64,000 nucleotides of DNA from Halocaridina rubra (taxonomy: Eukaryota; Arthropoda; Malacostraca; Decapoda; Atyidae), in NCBI GenBank assembly GCA_037179515.1, contig JAXCGZ010003844.1, forward strand, positions 1 through 64,000, written 5' to 3'. The notes below the pieces were generated by a model. That model was not told the DNA's origin, searched no databases, and saw only the letters and a list, made by a program, of their open reading frames with translations. Positions 53,247-64,000 of this stretch are shown piece by piece. Position numbers and translations under genes: made by a program. Every line of letters begins with the position of its first letter. The stretch's first letter is position 1.

Positions 53247-53879
53247 TGAAAATGTTCTTGAAATTCACTTTAAAGTATTCCCCCAATTTGAAACTGAAAA
53301 ATACATCCTACTTTTTGTACTTTGACTAGCTGACATTGTGTAATCTAGATTATATGCTAAAATTATGGCCACCATTTCACACAATTGCCATCACTAATAT
53401 GCTTCACCAGCTCGACAATATCCTTTTTAAAAAGTTTTATTTCTTTTTGGACAGATTTCATATGTGTGTAGGGAACTAGATAATACTGAAGTCTTAGCAT
53501 TTAGTGTTATATAAATAATTTGGAAATGTACATTTTTATCATTTGTATGCAAGTTTGAAAACATTGGAAGGAACTAAAACTGTGGCCACTCTTCCTTGTG
53601 AAGTTTAAACGAGAGAGGGTTCTATTCATAACTTTATACACTAAGTTATGTATTATCTTGCATTTTAATATATTGATTAGTATTAAATGAAGTATTCCAA
53701 ATTTTAGATGAATCAACAAAAACTGAAGTAAACATCTTTGTGACTACTTATTAAGATTGTATTTTTTTAAAAGCAAATTTTTATATGACTTCAGTAACAA
53801 ACACCTATCATATTACAAAACAAAAACCTTATATGCAAGAGAGAATGGAAAGGTCAAGTTGAGTGTAATATAACTGAGG

Positions 53880-54480
53880 TGTATAAAAAGTATAATAACT
53901 GTATATAGAATAGAGTGACAAATGAGGAGGTTAGGCAGAGAACAGGTATTAAAGAGAAGGTTGTCGAATAAGTTAGATTACATAGTGTTGAGATGGTCTG
54001 GACATATGGAAAGTTGAATGATAAATGAATAGCAGAAAGACCGTGCAGTGCAGAAATAATTTGGTAAGAATGAAAAGACCTTGATTCAGATGGATTGATG
54101 GGATAAAAAGAACATTAGATCCATGTGGTATGTCAGTAGAGCAGGGAAAGAGAGTGCAAGAGACAGGAATGATTTGAAAAAGATTATGAAATGCTAGCAA
54201 AGTAAACTAGGATGGGTGGGTGTGGGGGGATTACCATGAGATGAAGCGGTAGGGTAATCTAGCTGCGACTTTCTGGCCTCACGGCAAAATATCCTAGCCC
54301 GCTTACCCTGTGGATAATCCAAGCAGGGTCGTGGGGGGGGGAAATTGTGACAACCATTTATCCATAAGGAGCCAAGAGGAGTGATCAAGGTATGTTGGCT
54401 TCTGGTGAAGGTATGTGCTTTGTCTTGGCTACTTCCTTATAAGGGGATTGCAGGCATTGTACAGTATATGTATGTATGTA
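53880..54480 (+). mobile_element. LINE 3' end, copy 2
   Basis: Aligns with 37140-37636: GATGGGATAAAAAGAACATT, then TAATCCAAGCAGGGTCG and CTTATAAGGGGATTGCAGGC correspond block for block. It is more decayed, and the C-terminal reading frame is full of stops. Confidence 0.7.
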
Positions 54481-54963
54481 CACCTATCATCAATAATAAT
54501 ACCTTCTCTCAGTCTCCACATAACTTTAGTTGATTAAACTGTTCTGGGTACTATATTTATGAGCATTTATAAATTTTGTAGCTAAGTTTACTAAGGGTGT
54601 AAAGAAACAGCATTAACAGGAGAAGTTTAATATGTTTGTATAAGATCAGTCCTTCTGCCTTTGATATACAGTTCTATATTTACCGCAACTATTTCTACAC
54701 TCTGTGAATTAGCAGTGTACTTGTGTAGTCCATTATACAATATAGAAAGGTGTAATGATGTTCTTATGGTGCAGAGCAGTTGCTTATGTTTCTCTTGATT
54801 CTGTTTCTTTAAATAAGTTCTATTGTTCTGTTTTCAACATTTTTCTCCTACTTAGTATCTTTTATGAATATACAAGTATAAGTGTTTTTTATTTTTTAAT
54901 GTGTTTCAAAAAATTCATTCTTAAAAGAACAGCACAAGTATTTATTTAACTTGCATGTTGCAG

Positions 54964-55191
54964 GAACAAAGATGTCCTGGTGAGAAGAACGGTTTATGTT
55001 GCCCATACTGTAAATTTACAGCACCTTGTGCGGAGGTACTACATGCTCATAAATATACATCGCATCGTGACATGGATTGTCCATATTGTGGAAAATTGCT
55101 AGCTACTTGGTGGGCATATGAACGTCACTTAGTCAGATTTCACTCGCAAGATATTCCTGAAGAGTGGAATCATGAAACAGTAGCTACTAAG
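54964..55191 (+). CDS. Cassette D4, exon 1: two zinc fingers
   Basis: The acceptor TGCATGTTGCAG opens in phase 0 (EQRCPGEKNGLC). The 76 codons hold CPYCKFTAPCAEVLHAHKYTSH and CPYCGKLLATWWAYERHLVRFH, equivalent in position and linker length to fingers 1 and 2 of D1-D3. The donor ACTAAG|GTACTC leaves phase 0. The frame runs on only 11 codons past the donor before a stop (55225-55227), so splicing onward is required for a full array. Confidence 0.82.
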
Positions 55192-57277
55192 GTACTCGTA
55201 AAAGCTATATATCTCTTAGGAAACTAGTTGTAGTAATTTGTTCAATATACTATATATTGTTATGCATCCTAAAATCTGGTAGGTATTATTGTAGACATCA
55301 CTACCAGATACCACCCTTTTAGTACTGACTTATATTACACCGTTGGCAGATGGAGATGTACTCAGTGCAAAACACTGAGGTTCATTCAGCTGAGACATGG
55401 AAAGAGCTCTATTTTCAGTGAGCAGTGTTTCCTTTAGCTGTAATATGAGTGCAACAACATAACTTTAAGTGATTGTGAGATTTTACTCGGAATAACGAAT
55501 TTTAATCAGGATTATGGTCTTCCTGATACCATAATGCTGAAGTTAGGTCCTGATTTGAATCTTTTGGCTCTGCTTTAGATATAGAATTACCTCCCATGAT
55601 GGCTGACTCAAGGCCAGAGATCCATTATATGGTGACTGGTTTTGCTGGCATGCTACTTTTGATGACCTTCGAAATTTGAGGCTTCTCAGAGACATCCTGC
55701 TAAAACTCGTGTAATGATTGAGCATTTTGAAGTCACTAAGCTTGGGGCTGTATGTTAAGTACCACCAACTGTTCGGTATGCAGGTAGGGAATTTATTTGC
55801 AGAATGTATACAGAGATATTTGTTACTAAATGGATGGCCTTGTTAGTTTAAGCATGGCATTTGAAAGGAAGCCACATCTCCAGAAATTTGAAAATGAGAT
55901 TAGGCTAGCTCTGTGTGTGTGTATGTGACTTGATTTTTTAGTTCAGTTTTTTCTCCTTCATCCTGCTAAATGGATCATTAATCACCTTGACTTAGTTACA
56001 TCATCTATAAGTGTTTTTATAGGCAAAGGAGTAAGTTGACTTTGACAATAGCTTATTGTTTTGGGAAGTCCTCTTTTTGGGAGGGTCCTTGATGACTGTA
56101 TCTCCTGGTAATGTTGCTTCCTCTGCTTAATCTTTCAGTGTTAGCTCTCATTACACTAATGAAAGTACAGACAGACTTATCCTTGGTATACTCTCCTTGA
56201 CCAAATTCCCGCTTATTGGAGCTAAAATTGGTTCCTGAATTGTTACAATCCAAAAGTTTAGTGGTCTTATATAAAAAACTGTTTCAGACCCACTTGTTCA
56301 TGAATTGAAGAAGAGTATAGACGGAATGCAACAAGTCCTGCCTGATTTTGGTGCCATAATCTTTGCATCATCCACATCGGTCTTGCCTGTGGCAGATCAG
56401 TGCCATCCATTGGACATTGCATTGGCCTCTGTGGCGTCTCCTGCTTCCTTCTCTGATCTATGAGAAGCTCCTGCGTGTTCTGGGTTTCTCTGTTGTGCTG
56501 CACAGCCCTTGAAATTTGTGTCTAGCACTCCTCCCCACTGTACCTATGTGCCCAAAGTAAAAAGCAGGCTGCTGCTTTTGGCATATTAAGGTGTTGTGAT
56601 TATGGCTGTTTCTCCTTTTTCATTTTTGTTCTGAAAAGCCAAGATTTTCTGCTCAAATATATTTGCCTATTTATGGCTTATAAATTTGGATATTATACTT
56701 AGATAATGCTTATTGTAATCTTAAACAGTTTGTTCTATTGAAGCAAAGGAAACTGAAACTCATGCTTCAGATGATAATTTTACACTATGCCACTTTATAT
56801 AGTATTAGCAACGTGCTCATATCAGTCGAAGTATAGACTCCACCCCCAGAAAAGGGTGCGTTAAGCTTGCAAATGGGATTTTGCTCCATCCTGACAGATT
56901 TAAAACTCTCAAACCTAACCTTCTCTTTTCTTTATATTTGCTTTTTTACTTACTTCCTCAGTCTCTTTTACAGATTTTTTACTTGTATACTGAGGTTATC
57001 AGAGCTTTTATAGGGGCAGTTGAGGTATTTTTCTCTGCAATGAAGTAAAATTGGCTGGTTGATTTAAGAATATGCAACATATTTCTGTCTCAAGATTAAT
57101 GAATTTTTCATTTGATATCAGTATGATATAACCCTTTATTTAGGGGAAAGCCTTTAGTTAAGTTGTACTTATGCCTGTCATATTGAAAGAATTTCCAAAA
57201 AGAATCCATTCTCCTCATCGTAGACTCAGCATTTTTGTAGAAAGTTAAAGTAAACTGCATTATCAGTCAATTTTTTT
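55192..57277 (+). other. Intron in cassette D4
   Basis: About 2.1 kb with no recognised transposon or exon. A short stretch at about 55570-55760 reads protein-like across a frameshift (MADSRPEIHYMVTGFAG, then EASQRHPAKTRVMIEHFE) and may be an old retroelement relic, but I cannot assign it. Confidence 0.4.
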
Positions 57278-57362
57278 TTAAATGAGTGTGACACTGGGAC
57301 AGGCAAGAAAGCTGCCCTCATTGGGCCCAGGCATCAAGAAAACTTGAGATGAAGAAAAAGTA
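57278..57362 (-). mobile_element. Short LINE 3' fragment
   Basis: GTGTGACACTGGGACAGGCA followed by CCTCATTGGGCCCAGGCATC and AACTTGAGATGAAGAAAAAG matches 21300-21375, a third copy of the LINE family at 8143-10790. Confidence 0.78.
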
Positions 57363-57543
57363 GAACTAAATTTCTCAAAGTTTTCTCTTGTATCCAAATC
57401 CATACTGATAAGTGAACTTTTTGATATTTTGTTTTTGTTTAGAAATAATACTGTATATTATATATTTAATACTGTATATTATATATTATTCTATTATATA
57501 TAATATGTATAATGTGGCTTATAGCAATTCTCTTTAATGGCAG

Positions 57544-57680
57544 CCCTCCTTGAAACTTTATAAGATTCTGAAAAAACGGAAATATGTACGCAGAAAGAAA
57601 ATTCAAGAGTGCGAAGTCTGTCATGAAGTGTTTAAATCCCGGCCAGCCTTAACTTATCACATTGCTGTTAAACATTCAAA
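57544..57680 (+). CDS. Cassette D4, exon 2 (E): third finger
   Basis: The acceptor TTTAATGGCAG opens in phase 0 (PSLKLYKILKKRKYV), so it joins D4 exon 1 in frame. It encodes a basic lead and the finger CEVCHEVFKSRPALTYHIAVKH, corresponding to finger 3 of D1-D3. The donor AA|GTAAGT leaves phase 2. Confidence 0.8.
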
Positions 57681-58800
57681 GTAAGTATAATTTTGCTTTT
57701 CATAGAGCACAGCTTATAGCTATAATATAAAATGCATCTTGTAGACCTGGAGTGACTGCATCTTTGGCATAGGTCTACCCCCTGAAACGGCAACTTAGAA
57801 TAGGAGCAGCAAAAAAGGCCAAAGTGCCACAACTAACCTCTGCTCATCAAGGGACATGAGGACCTTGGAGAGGTTTTGGTCAACTGGGCGATTCCCTCAT
57901 CTCAACACAATATATAGTAATAAAGAATTTTTTGCACCAAAATATGACTCTATAATTGTCATTTCTCGAAAACTCCTTGCCAAAGATATTGAGAGCAACC
58001 CAGTAAATGCATAAAAGACTGCATCAAACACAATCACATATGCCACCAATGCAACGAACACTCCCTGAAAGCTCTGTAGAATACCCAGGAGTGGTAATGG
58101 CCTTCCTTAGGGACTCTGAGCTGTTCAGCCTGGCAGCTTGGGGAGCAACAACTACAGCTGCATCTTGTTTAACTAAGTTCTCAAACTTTAAAAAAAAAAA
58201 AAAAATCTGGGGTCTTTAGTAAATATTTACCCTAGATTGTATATTTTTTTATAGACCTTGTGTAAGTATTAGTCATTTAGAAATTACCTAGGTAGTGCTG
58301 TAAAGAGAGACTTATTTTAGCATAAAATCAAATTTTCATACTGATATTTGCAGATGTAAATGGGAACATCAAGGACATGGCTTTTGACAGACTTCTGAAT
58401 GGGTTAACTTATAATATAGGTCGCAAAACCCTCCATTTTGTAATATGTATGATATCTTTCCACAAACATTAGCTAAAGAATCATGCTTTTATGCCTACAT
58501 AAAAATAGAAGGATAGAACTTTTAAACCTTTAGATAACAATATAAAGACATAAATAAGTTGAACTGTTATATTGTTGTAGAGGATTTAATATGCACACAG
58601 ATAAGAGCTAAGGAGTTGAAAATTATTATTTTTAGAAGACCTTTTGCATGTTGAAATCATGCAAGAATAATAGGTACGAGATTACTTTTTTCGGGAAATC
58701 CTTTATTCATTTTACTGTCAGCAGCTCCATAGAGGACAAAACAGATTCTAATCTTTAAGACAGACCTAAGTATATTTTCATGATATGCTACAGGGTATTT
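57681..58800 (+). other. Intron sequence in cassette D4, no feature recognised
   Basis: About 1.1 kb of intron without a recognised repeat or exon. Confidence 0.4.
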
Positions 58801-58835
58801 CTACCACCTGGAGCATAGTTACAAAAGTTAAGAAA

Positions 58836-59175
58836 CTGAATGTGATGAAACAACTGTTGATATAATTGATATAGTAGAGGGAAATCAGATATGTAACCAA
58901 GTACCCTGCAGAAGGGTTGTTTTATAGAAATTGACTGTGATGAAACAACTGTTGATATAATTGATATAGTAGAGGAAAATCAGAAATGTAACCAAGTACC
59001 CTGTAGAAATGTTGTTTTTTGCATCCACACTGACAAGGCCTGTTCACCTAAGGATCCAAGCTTCATATCGATTTTTCCCCGTAAGAACAGGAATTTTGAA
59101 GGATACTGCCAGGAAATGTTTCAACTCGTAACTCTGGGAAAGAATCAGAAGCTTAAGCCTGTATGGAACAATTAA
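58836..59175 (+). other. Tandem-duplicated protein-like stretch
   Basis: A 95-bp unit is duplicated (shared TGTGATGAAACAACTGTTG at 58841 and 58936). After the second copy an open frame runs 92 codons (58897-59172) to TAA, passing DCDETTVDIIDIVEENQKC and CIHTDKACSPKDPSF. Just upstream, YFYHLEHSYKS resembles the end of D1's last finger (SFSYHLEH). No zinc-finger cysteines are present. It may be a relic of a cassette tail, or chance. Confidence 0.25.
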
Positions 59176-60330
59176 AGGACTTTACGTCACAAATCCTCAT
59201 ACAAAGGCAAGCAAGGAATTTAAATATGAAGCTCTGCTTTTAGAAATGCCTTAGGCACCCCACTGGAAACTCTACTTAAATACTTCTCTATGTTTATAAG
59301 TGATTATGTCATCTCCCATGTGACTTAGATAAGAATTAGGACTTGCATATACTGGTACTTGAATTTTTTACTGAAAGCTGTCGGCAGTGTCTGCTGCTTA
59401 TAATATGATATTTTTAACTTCCTTAACCTGCTTTTCGTAGTTCTGAATTCGATGAATAACCAGATGATTTTATATCATAGAGATGATTCAGATTACTGGT
59501 GTTGGAATGACGCACATAATACAGATATTACACACTGGTTTACCTCCCTGGCCACCCTTCTTATGTTTAATTTTTGTAATATTTTTGATGAGATGCATGG
59601 AAACATACAAACAATTGGCATTTTGAAGAAGGAAAACCACATTTTTCTGAGTTTACGTGAAGCCCGACAACACTCACCCTCCTTCTCATCATGGCAGTAA
59701 TTAGTCTTTATGAATAGACTGATTAATCATCATTAGCACAGCAATAGCTGAGGGATAGGCAACATAGTTTTTTGAAGTCTCAGTGAGTTAGGTTGTCAAC
59801 CTTTGTTGCATTTAGAGCCAGCTAAACACATCATTAATGTAAATGTGGCTGGAACAATCAGTTCCTTTCTCTTTCATGAGCTACTCAGTTTTATTGCTGC
59901 AGTGATGAGCAGACCTACCCTCAGAGAGAAAGGTTTGACGGGCTGCGCAGAGACTCAGAAAAATTAGCTCTTCCTCCCTTAGTATGCCTTTTTTTCACTC
60001 AACTTTATCTAATATCACAAAGCCTGGCTTACCCTTATATTCATTGATCCTGCCAAGGCTATTTTATTAGCTGTTAATTATTTGCATTAATCAGTAATTA
60101 GGTATAATTTTCCTGTTAAAAGTAATGCCTCTCTATGATCTGACAACTGATGTGACTATTAAGACTGTTATTTATATATATCCTTAAAATTTTCGAGTCA
60201 GCCCAAACTTGATATTTTTCAAATTCTAATTCCCTATGACATTATGCTGTTACAAAGCAAAGTACATTATTTATGCCTGATATCATAAAACTCATTGAGA
60301 ATAGGTTTCATATTTTATCTGTCTTTGTAG
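59176..60330 (+). other. Intron sequence before exon F
   Basis: No recognised feature. It ends in the TTATCTGTCTTTGTAG acceptor of exon F. Confidence 0.45.
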
Positions 60331-60478
60331 AACGATGTATATATGTGATCAGTGTCCAGCAGTCTTCTATCATCCAATGCTCTTGAAATCACATAATATT
60401 CGTCATGGAGAAAGAACTGTCATGTGCCATCGTTGCGGAAGAAAATTTTTCACTCAGACCCAGTTAAATAGCCACGAG
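60331..60478 (+). CDS. Cassette D4, exon 3 (F): fingers four and five
   Basis: One base completes the Lys codon left by exon E (phase 2), then TMYICDQCPAVFYHPMLLKS follows. It contains the finger CDQC to HNIRH and most of the next, CHRCGRKFFTQTQLNSH, equivalent to fingers 4 and 5 of D1-D3. The donor CACGAG|GTGAGT cuts before the second His of the fifth finger in phase 0, so at least one more exon must lie right of the window. The three exons together give 171 codons. Confidence 0.82.
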
Positions 60479-61597
60479 GTGAGTATTTTTTAATTACTTT
60501 GTAGCCTAGAAAACAACGAAAATAATGTAATTGTGTCATTTATTTTTTATTTTTTGTGTATTAAATGCCTCAGGTGAAATATCAAATGATTAAGGTAAGC
60601 TACCTTAATTCACTCATTAACATTTTATGTTACTATTAATCCCTGTTATGGATGTGGACACAGTGTGCCTGGAAAATTAAGACTGGATGTCTTTCCTAAC
60701 ACTCCATAGAGAGCTCATTCGCAGGTCTGCCAGCTCCTGAATCGAGTATTCTAACCACTAGGTCTCCATGGTCACCAGGAAATATAAAATAACCTCCCCT
60801 AATGGTACTCAATAGGTAGAGAAATAGCAATACTCCTCACAAGCTGTTAAGAACCATTATCTTTCGGTCTCCATGGATGCTGGTGTTTACTACTCCTAGT
60901 GTTGTAATGCTTGGTCTTTTCTCGATCATGCAAAGGAGTGCACTTTTTTAACTTATGTAGTACTCCCTACCCATATAAAAACATTTAACTTACAACGTAG
61001 GCTCCTTAAGGTACTTATGGCTCAAAGTAGTACAACACTCTCAAAGAGAAAAATATATAATAGCAGAGAAAAGACATCCAATGCAATCCACTTAAAGGCT
61101 GTGCAAAGTTAATATTGGTTTGACAAGATCTCTGAAAGATTATAGACCCAGACCAGTTGAGAGAGAGATGTGTCATGGTAGAGAAAGTACCATCGATATC
61201 CATACACAGTCAGCATTGAGGGGGATCACCCAAAAAAGTGAAGAAGATGCAACTTGTTTTGGAGCAAAACAGTTTCCAGCCTGTACTTTTTCACTACAAA
61301 GTAAGAACACTTCTGTGTTTCACTCTCCGGCAAATTAAGTCAGATTTATGGAGAGATTAGCCCTAATGGGTAGAAAGCATCTAAAAAAGGGATGTACCAT
61401 ATATATGTGCAGATGAATAATTAAGATCCATGCTCAAGATATATATTTTGCTAATGGCTGTCTCCCTATACTATGTAAATTCTTTCTGCATAGTCATTAT
61501 GAAGTCCTTACCCATCATATATTTCAATAAACTTTTTACAAGAGTAGAGGTTTGAGCATACCATCTCTCATTAGTCTGTGTACTTATATTTACTAAG
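60479..61597 (+). other. Intron sequence after exon F
   Basis: A segment at about 60640-60780 has GGATGTCTTTCCTAAC and, on the minus strand, TAGTGGTTAGAATACTCGAT, which resemble parts of tRNA-derived SINEs. Otherwise nothing is recognised. Confidence 0.4.
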
Positions 61598-61599
61598 TA

Positions 61600-64000
61600 C
61601 AGGGGGTCCCTGATTTATGACAGGGTTCCGTTCCTGACAGCTGCCGTAACCTGGATTATCATTGTAAGTCTGAAAACACCTAAATTTGAACCTGGTTCCC
61701 TTCCAGTGTTAAAAATAAATACTCTAAAACATAGAAAAATAATCTAAGACATAAAAATAGTAAAACTACACTATACAGTATTGCTTACCTTTACTTGTGT
61801 AATCTAAAACATGAAAATAGTAAAAGTACACTACAGTATACAGTATTACTTACCTTTACTCATTTGGTTGTCTTGTACACTGGAAGGGACATTGCAAGGG
61901 AGGGAGAGACAGCTAGGCTCAGAAGTAGGAGGAAACTGGAGAGGCAGGTGCTGAAGAGACTGGGATAGGTGAGTCTGGAGAGGCAAAAGAACCTGCAGCA
62001 GATGCTATAGAGGCACTTGTGCTAGAGGGTACAGGATATGTTGATGGGGACTCTACCCTCACAAAGAATTGGTCGAGGTGAGTCTACAAGGATGCCCTCT
62101 TCTTCTCCTCCCGAATTTGCTTGTAACATCACAGGGGTTGGGAGTTGGGGTTCCGAGCTTAGAGCTTTGCCACCTCATCTTCTATCAGGGAATATGATTC
62201 TTCTAATTCCCTGGTAGTGAATTTCTTGGGCTATGGGGTTGGTATTTCTTCATCCTCTTAAACCATCTGCTTCTACAGTTTAATGAGGTTTTCAGCAGAT
62301 AACTCCTCTCCATGAAATTCTATCATCTTTTTTACATCATCAGCTTGGCAACTATGTACTTGGTGACAGCCTCAACCGTCTCCTCAAAGCCACGGAAGTC
62401 ATTCACAAACTGGGGGTACAGTTTCTTCCATACCCCTTTCAAGTTCGTCTGGTTAACTTCCTCCCAAGAATCGGCAAAATTTTTCACAGCCTGAAGAATA
62501 TTGTACGACTTCCAGAAGTCTTTGAGAGTCAAGTTCTTGTCCTTTTCAGTTGCCCTGTGAGCCATAGCTGTTGTCCTTTGGAGGTAGTAGGCCTTGAATG
62601 AGGCAATGATCCCCTGATCTATTGGCTATAGCAATGCAGTGGTATTAAGTGGAAGGTAAACCACCTGAATGAAAGTCATGCAAATGTGGAGGGTGACCAG
62701 GGGCACTGTCCAGTACTAGCAGCACCTTAAAGGGCAGACCCTTGGAAACACAGTACCTCACCCTTTCTGGTAAAAAAAAATGGTTTTCTGAACCAGCCCT
62801 CAAATATCTTAAGAATTATTCAAGCCATCTTGTTCGACTTGCAGACAACTGGCAGTTGACCCTTCTAAATGCCCTTGGATATTCTGCCAAGTAAACCAAC
62901 AAGTGCTTCAGCTTGCAGTCTCCAGCAGCATTAGCCCCCAGAAACAAAGTCAGTCTCTCCTTGTTGACTTTTTGGCCAGGTGCTCTCTTCTCCTCCTTGG
63001 CGATGTACGTACGACTAGGCATGCACTTGCAAAATAAGCCAGACTCATCCATGTTAAAAACTTGTTTGGCACGGTAACCTCATTCCTTTATTATTTCTGC
63101 TAACACACTGGAAAACTCTTTCTCTTCTTTTTCATCACCTTAGGCTATGCAAATTAGCATGACTATTAAAATGAACAAACCAACCCTACTGGCCACAAGC
63201 TCTTCACTTTCCTTTTCCTCTTTCACTTTTCTTGACTTTGAACTATATTTTAGCCTTTTCTTGTACCAACATGTGGCCCACTGGGATATGCCTTCGATGC
63301 TGGTCATCAACTCAAAGCTTTAGCAATCTCTCCATATCGATCATAAGGTGACTATGCTGCCAGTAATCACAGTGGACATCATAGGAGTCAAACCTTTCAC
63401 ATGTTCAGAATGCAATCTTTATCCTTAATGATCGTCGCCATGGTCGTACAGGCTAATCCCAGTGCGCGGCCAATGTTCGTAGAACTTTCTCCCTTTTTCG
63501 AGTGTTTTACTATTTCAACTTTAATTTCCATGGTGATGGCTTTTCTTTCCTTCGCAGCACTGCCTTCAGAAATATCAACACTGTGCTTGGGAGACATAAG
63601 GTCATTAATAAGCAAACATGAACAAAACCAACGAGAGAGCAGATGAGGACAGAAACAATATGCCGGGTGTTAGTAAACTTAGTTGTGCTTCTTCTTCCTC
63701 TTCTAATGCTGTGTGACAACATATTCTATCGCGATGCTCTACTCTCTATTTTGCATAAAATCGTATTTAAGGCTATGTGTTTGATAATTTTGTAAATAAG
63801 CTCTATATAATTCTTCAATATAACCAAATACATATACAAATAAATAAATAAAGCCATTAACTTTATGTATACAAATCAGCTGTGCTACTAGCTGTGTATT
63901 CATCCGCTGCACTCACAAACTGTTCAGTGCGTGCAGTTTGAATTTATCGTACAAGCCAGGTAGGTCGAAAATTTTATTTATTAATAATTTATAAATTATT
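61600..64000 (-). mobile_element. Tigger-type transposon, cut by the window end
   Basis: The left end CAGGGGGTCCCTGATTTATG is preceded by TA (61598-61599). The subterminal sequence at 63940-64000 (CAAGCCAGGTAGGTCG, TTATTAATAATTTATAAATT) matches the inner right end of the copy at 40232-42911, so the other terminus should lie roughly 80 bp past the window. Confidence 0.8.
61930..63597 (-). pseudogene. Tigger transposase pseudogene
   Basis: The start is at 63597-63595 (MSPKHSVDISEGSAAKER). Minus-strand blocks: helix-turn-helix with SSTNIGRALGLACTTMATII, NMDESGLFCKCMPSRTY (first catalytic Asp kept, but ETGLFWK changed to ESGLFCK), KERLTLFLGANAAGDCKL, and DFWKSYNILQAVKNFADSWE. At least five frameshifts or stops. 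Confidence 0.82.

Noticed and set aside
59452..59700. 82-codon plus-strand frame inside the D4 intron
   Set aside because: No domain, no splice context, and no link in phase to the neighbouring exons.

Overview
The window is eukaryotic and looks like an arthropod, most likely a decapod crustacean. Coding pieces are scattered between introns several kb long, consensus GT/AG splice sites are present, and the introns are packed with long (TA)n and (CT)n microsatellites, pogo/Tigger-type DNA transposons, LINEs, tRNA-derived SINEs and one LTR retrotransposon. The species assignment is an inference from this repeat style, not from a diagnostic gene.

The main object is one large plus-strand gene running from at least 2959 to beyond 60478. 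Three constant exons (A 2959-3169, B 13044-13189, C 14270-14373) splice in matching phases (2, then 1, then 0) and encode 152 residues: an acidic segment, a long Arg-Gly repeat ending in an AT-hook-like RGRPPK, and a Ser/Thr/Glu-rich linker. Exon C ends in phase 0. Four downstream acceptors, at 23643, 33152, 44489 and 54964, all open in phase 0 into C2H2 zinc-finger arrays. Three arrays (D1, D2, D3) are single terminal exons with their own stops. The fourth (D4, E, F) is split over several exons and leaves the window. The arrays share finger-by-finger architecture and so look like tandem-duplicated alternative 3' cassettes. The logic is that of Drosophila lola, mod(mdg4) or broad, but no BTB domain is visible here. 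The D1 reading frame contains a TGA followed by C, then 89 further open codons, so it may be a readthrough site.

Region by region: 1-2420 is LINE-tail and Tigger-type repeat debris; 2959-3169 is exon A; 3658-7811 is a complete Ty3/gypsy-like element (164-bp LTRs, 5-bp target duplication AGAAT, dead pol); 8143-10790 is an antisense LINE; 13044-14373 holds exons B and C with SINEs; 15313-23097 is a cluster of decayed Tigger elements; 23643-24995 is cassette D1; 25590-30160 is nested MITE, LINE and microsatellite sequence; 31450-32271 has unexplained minus-strand exon-like segments; 33152-34210 is cassette D2; 34307-42911 is Tigger copies plus a LINE tail; 44489-45916 is cassette D3; 46244-52207 is three more Tigger-type elements with nested insertions; 54964-60478 is the split cassette D4/E/F; 61600-64000 is another Tigger copy cut by the window edge.

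No ribosomal RNA, CRISPR array or functional tRNA was seen. Almost all transposable elements with readable coding sequence lie antisense to the host gene.
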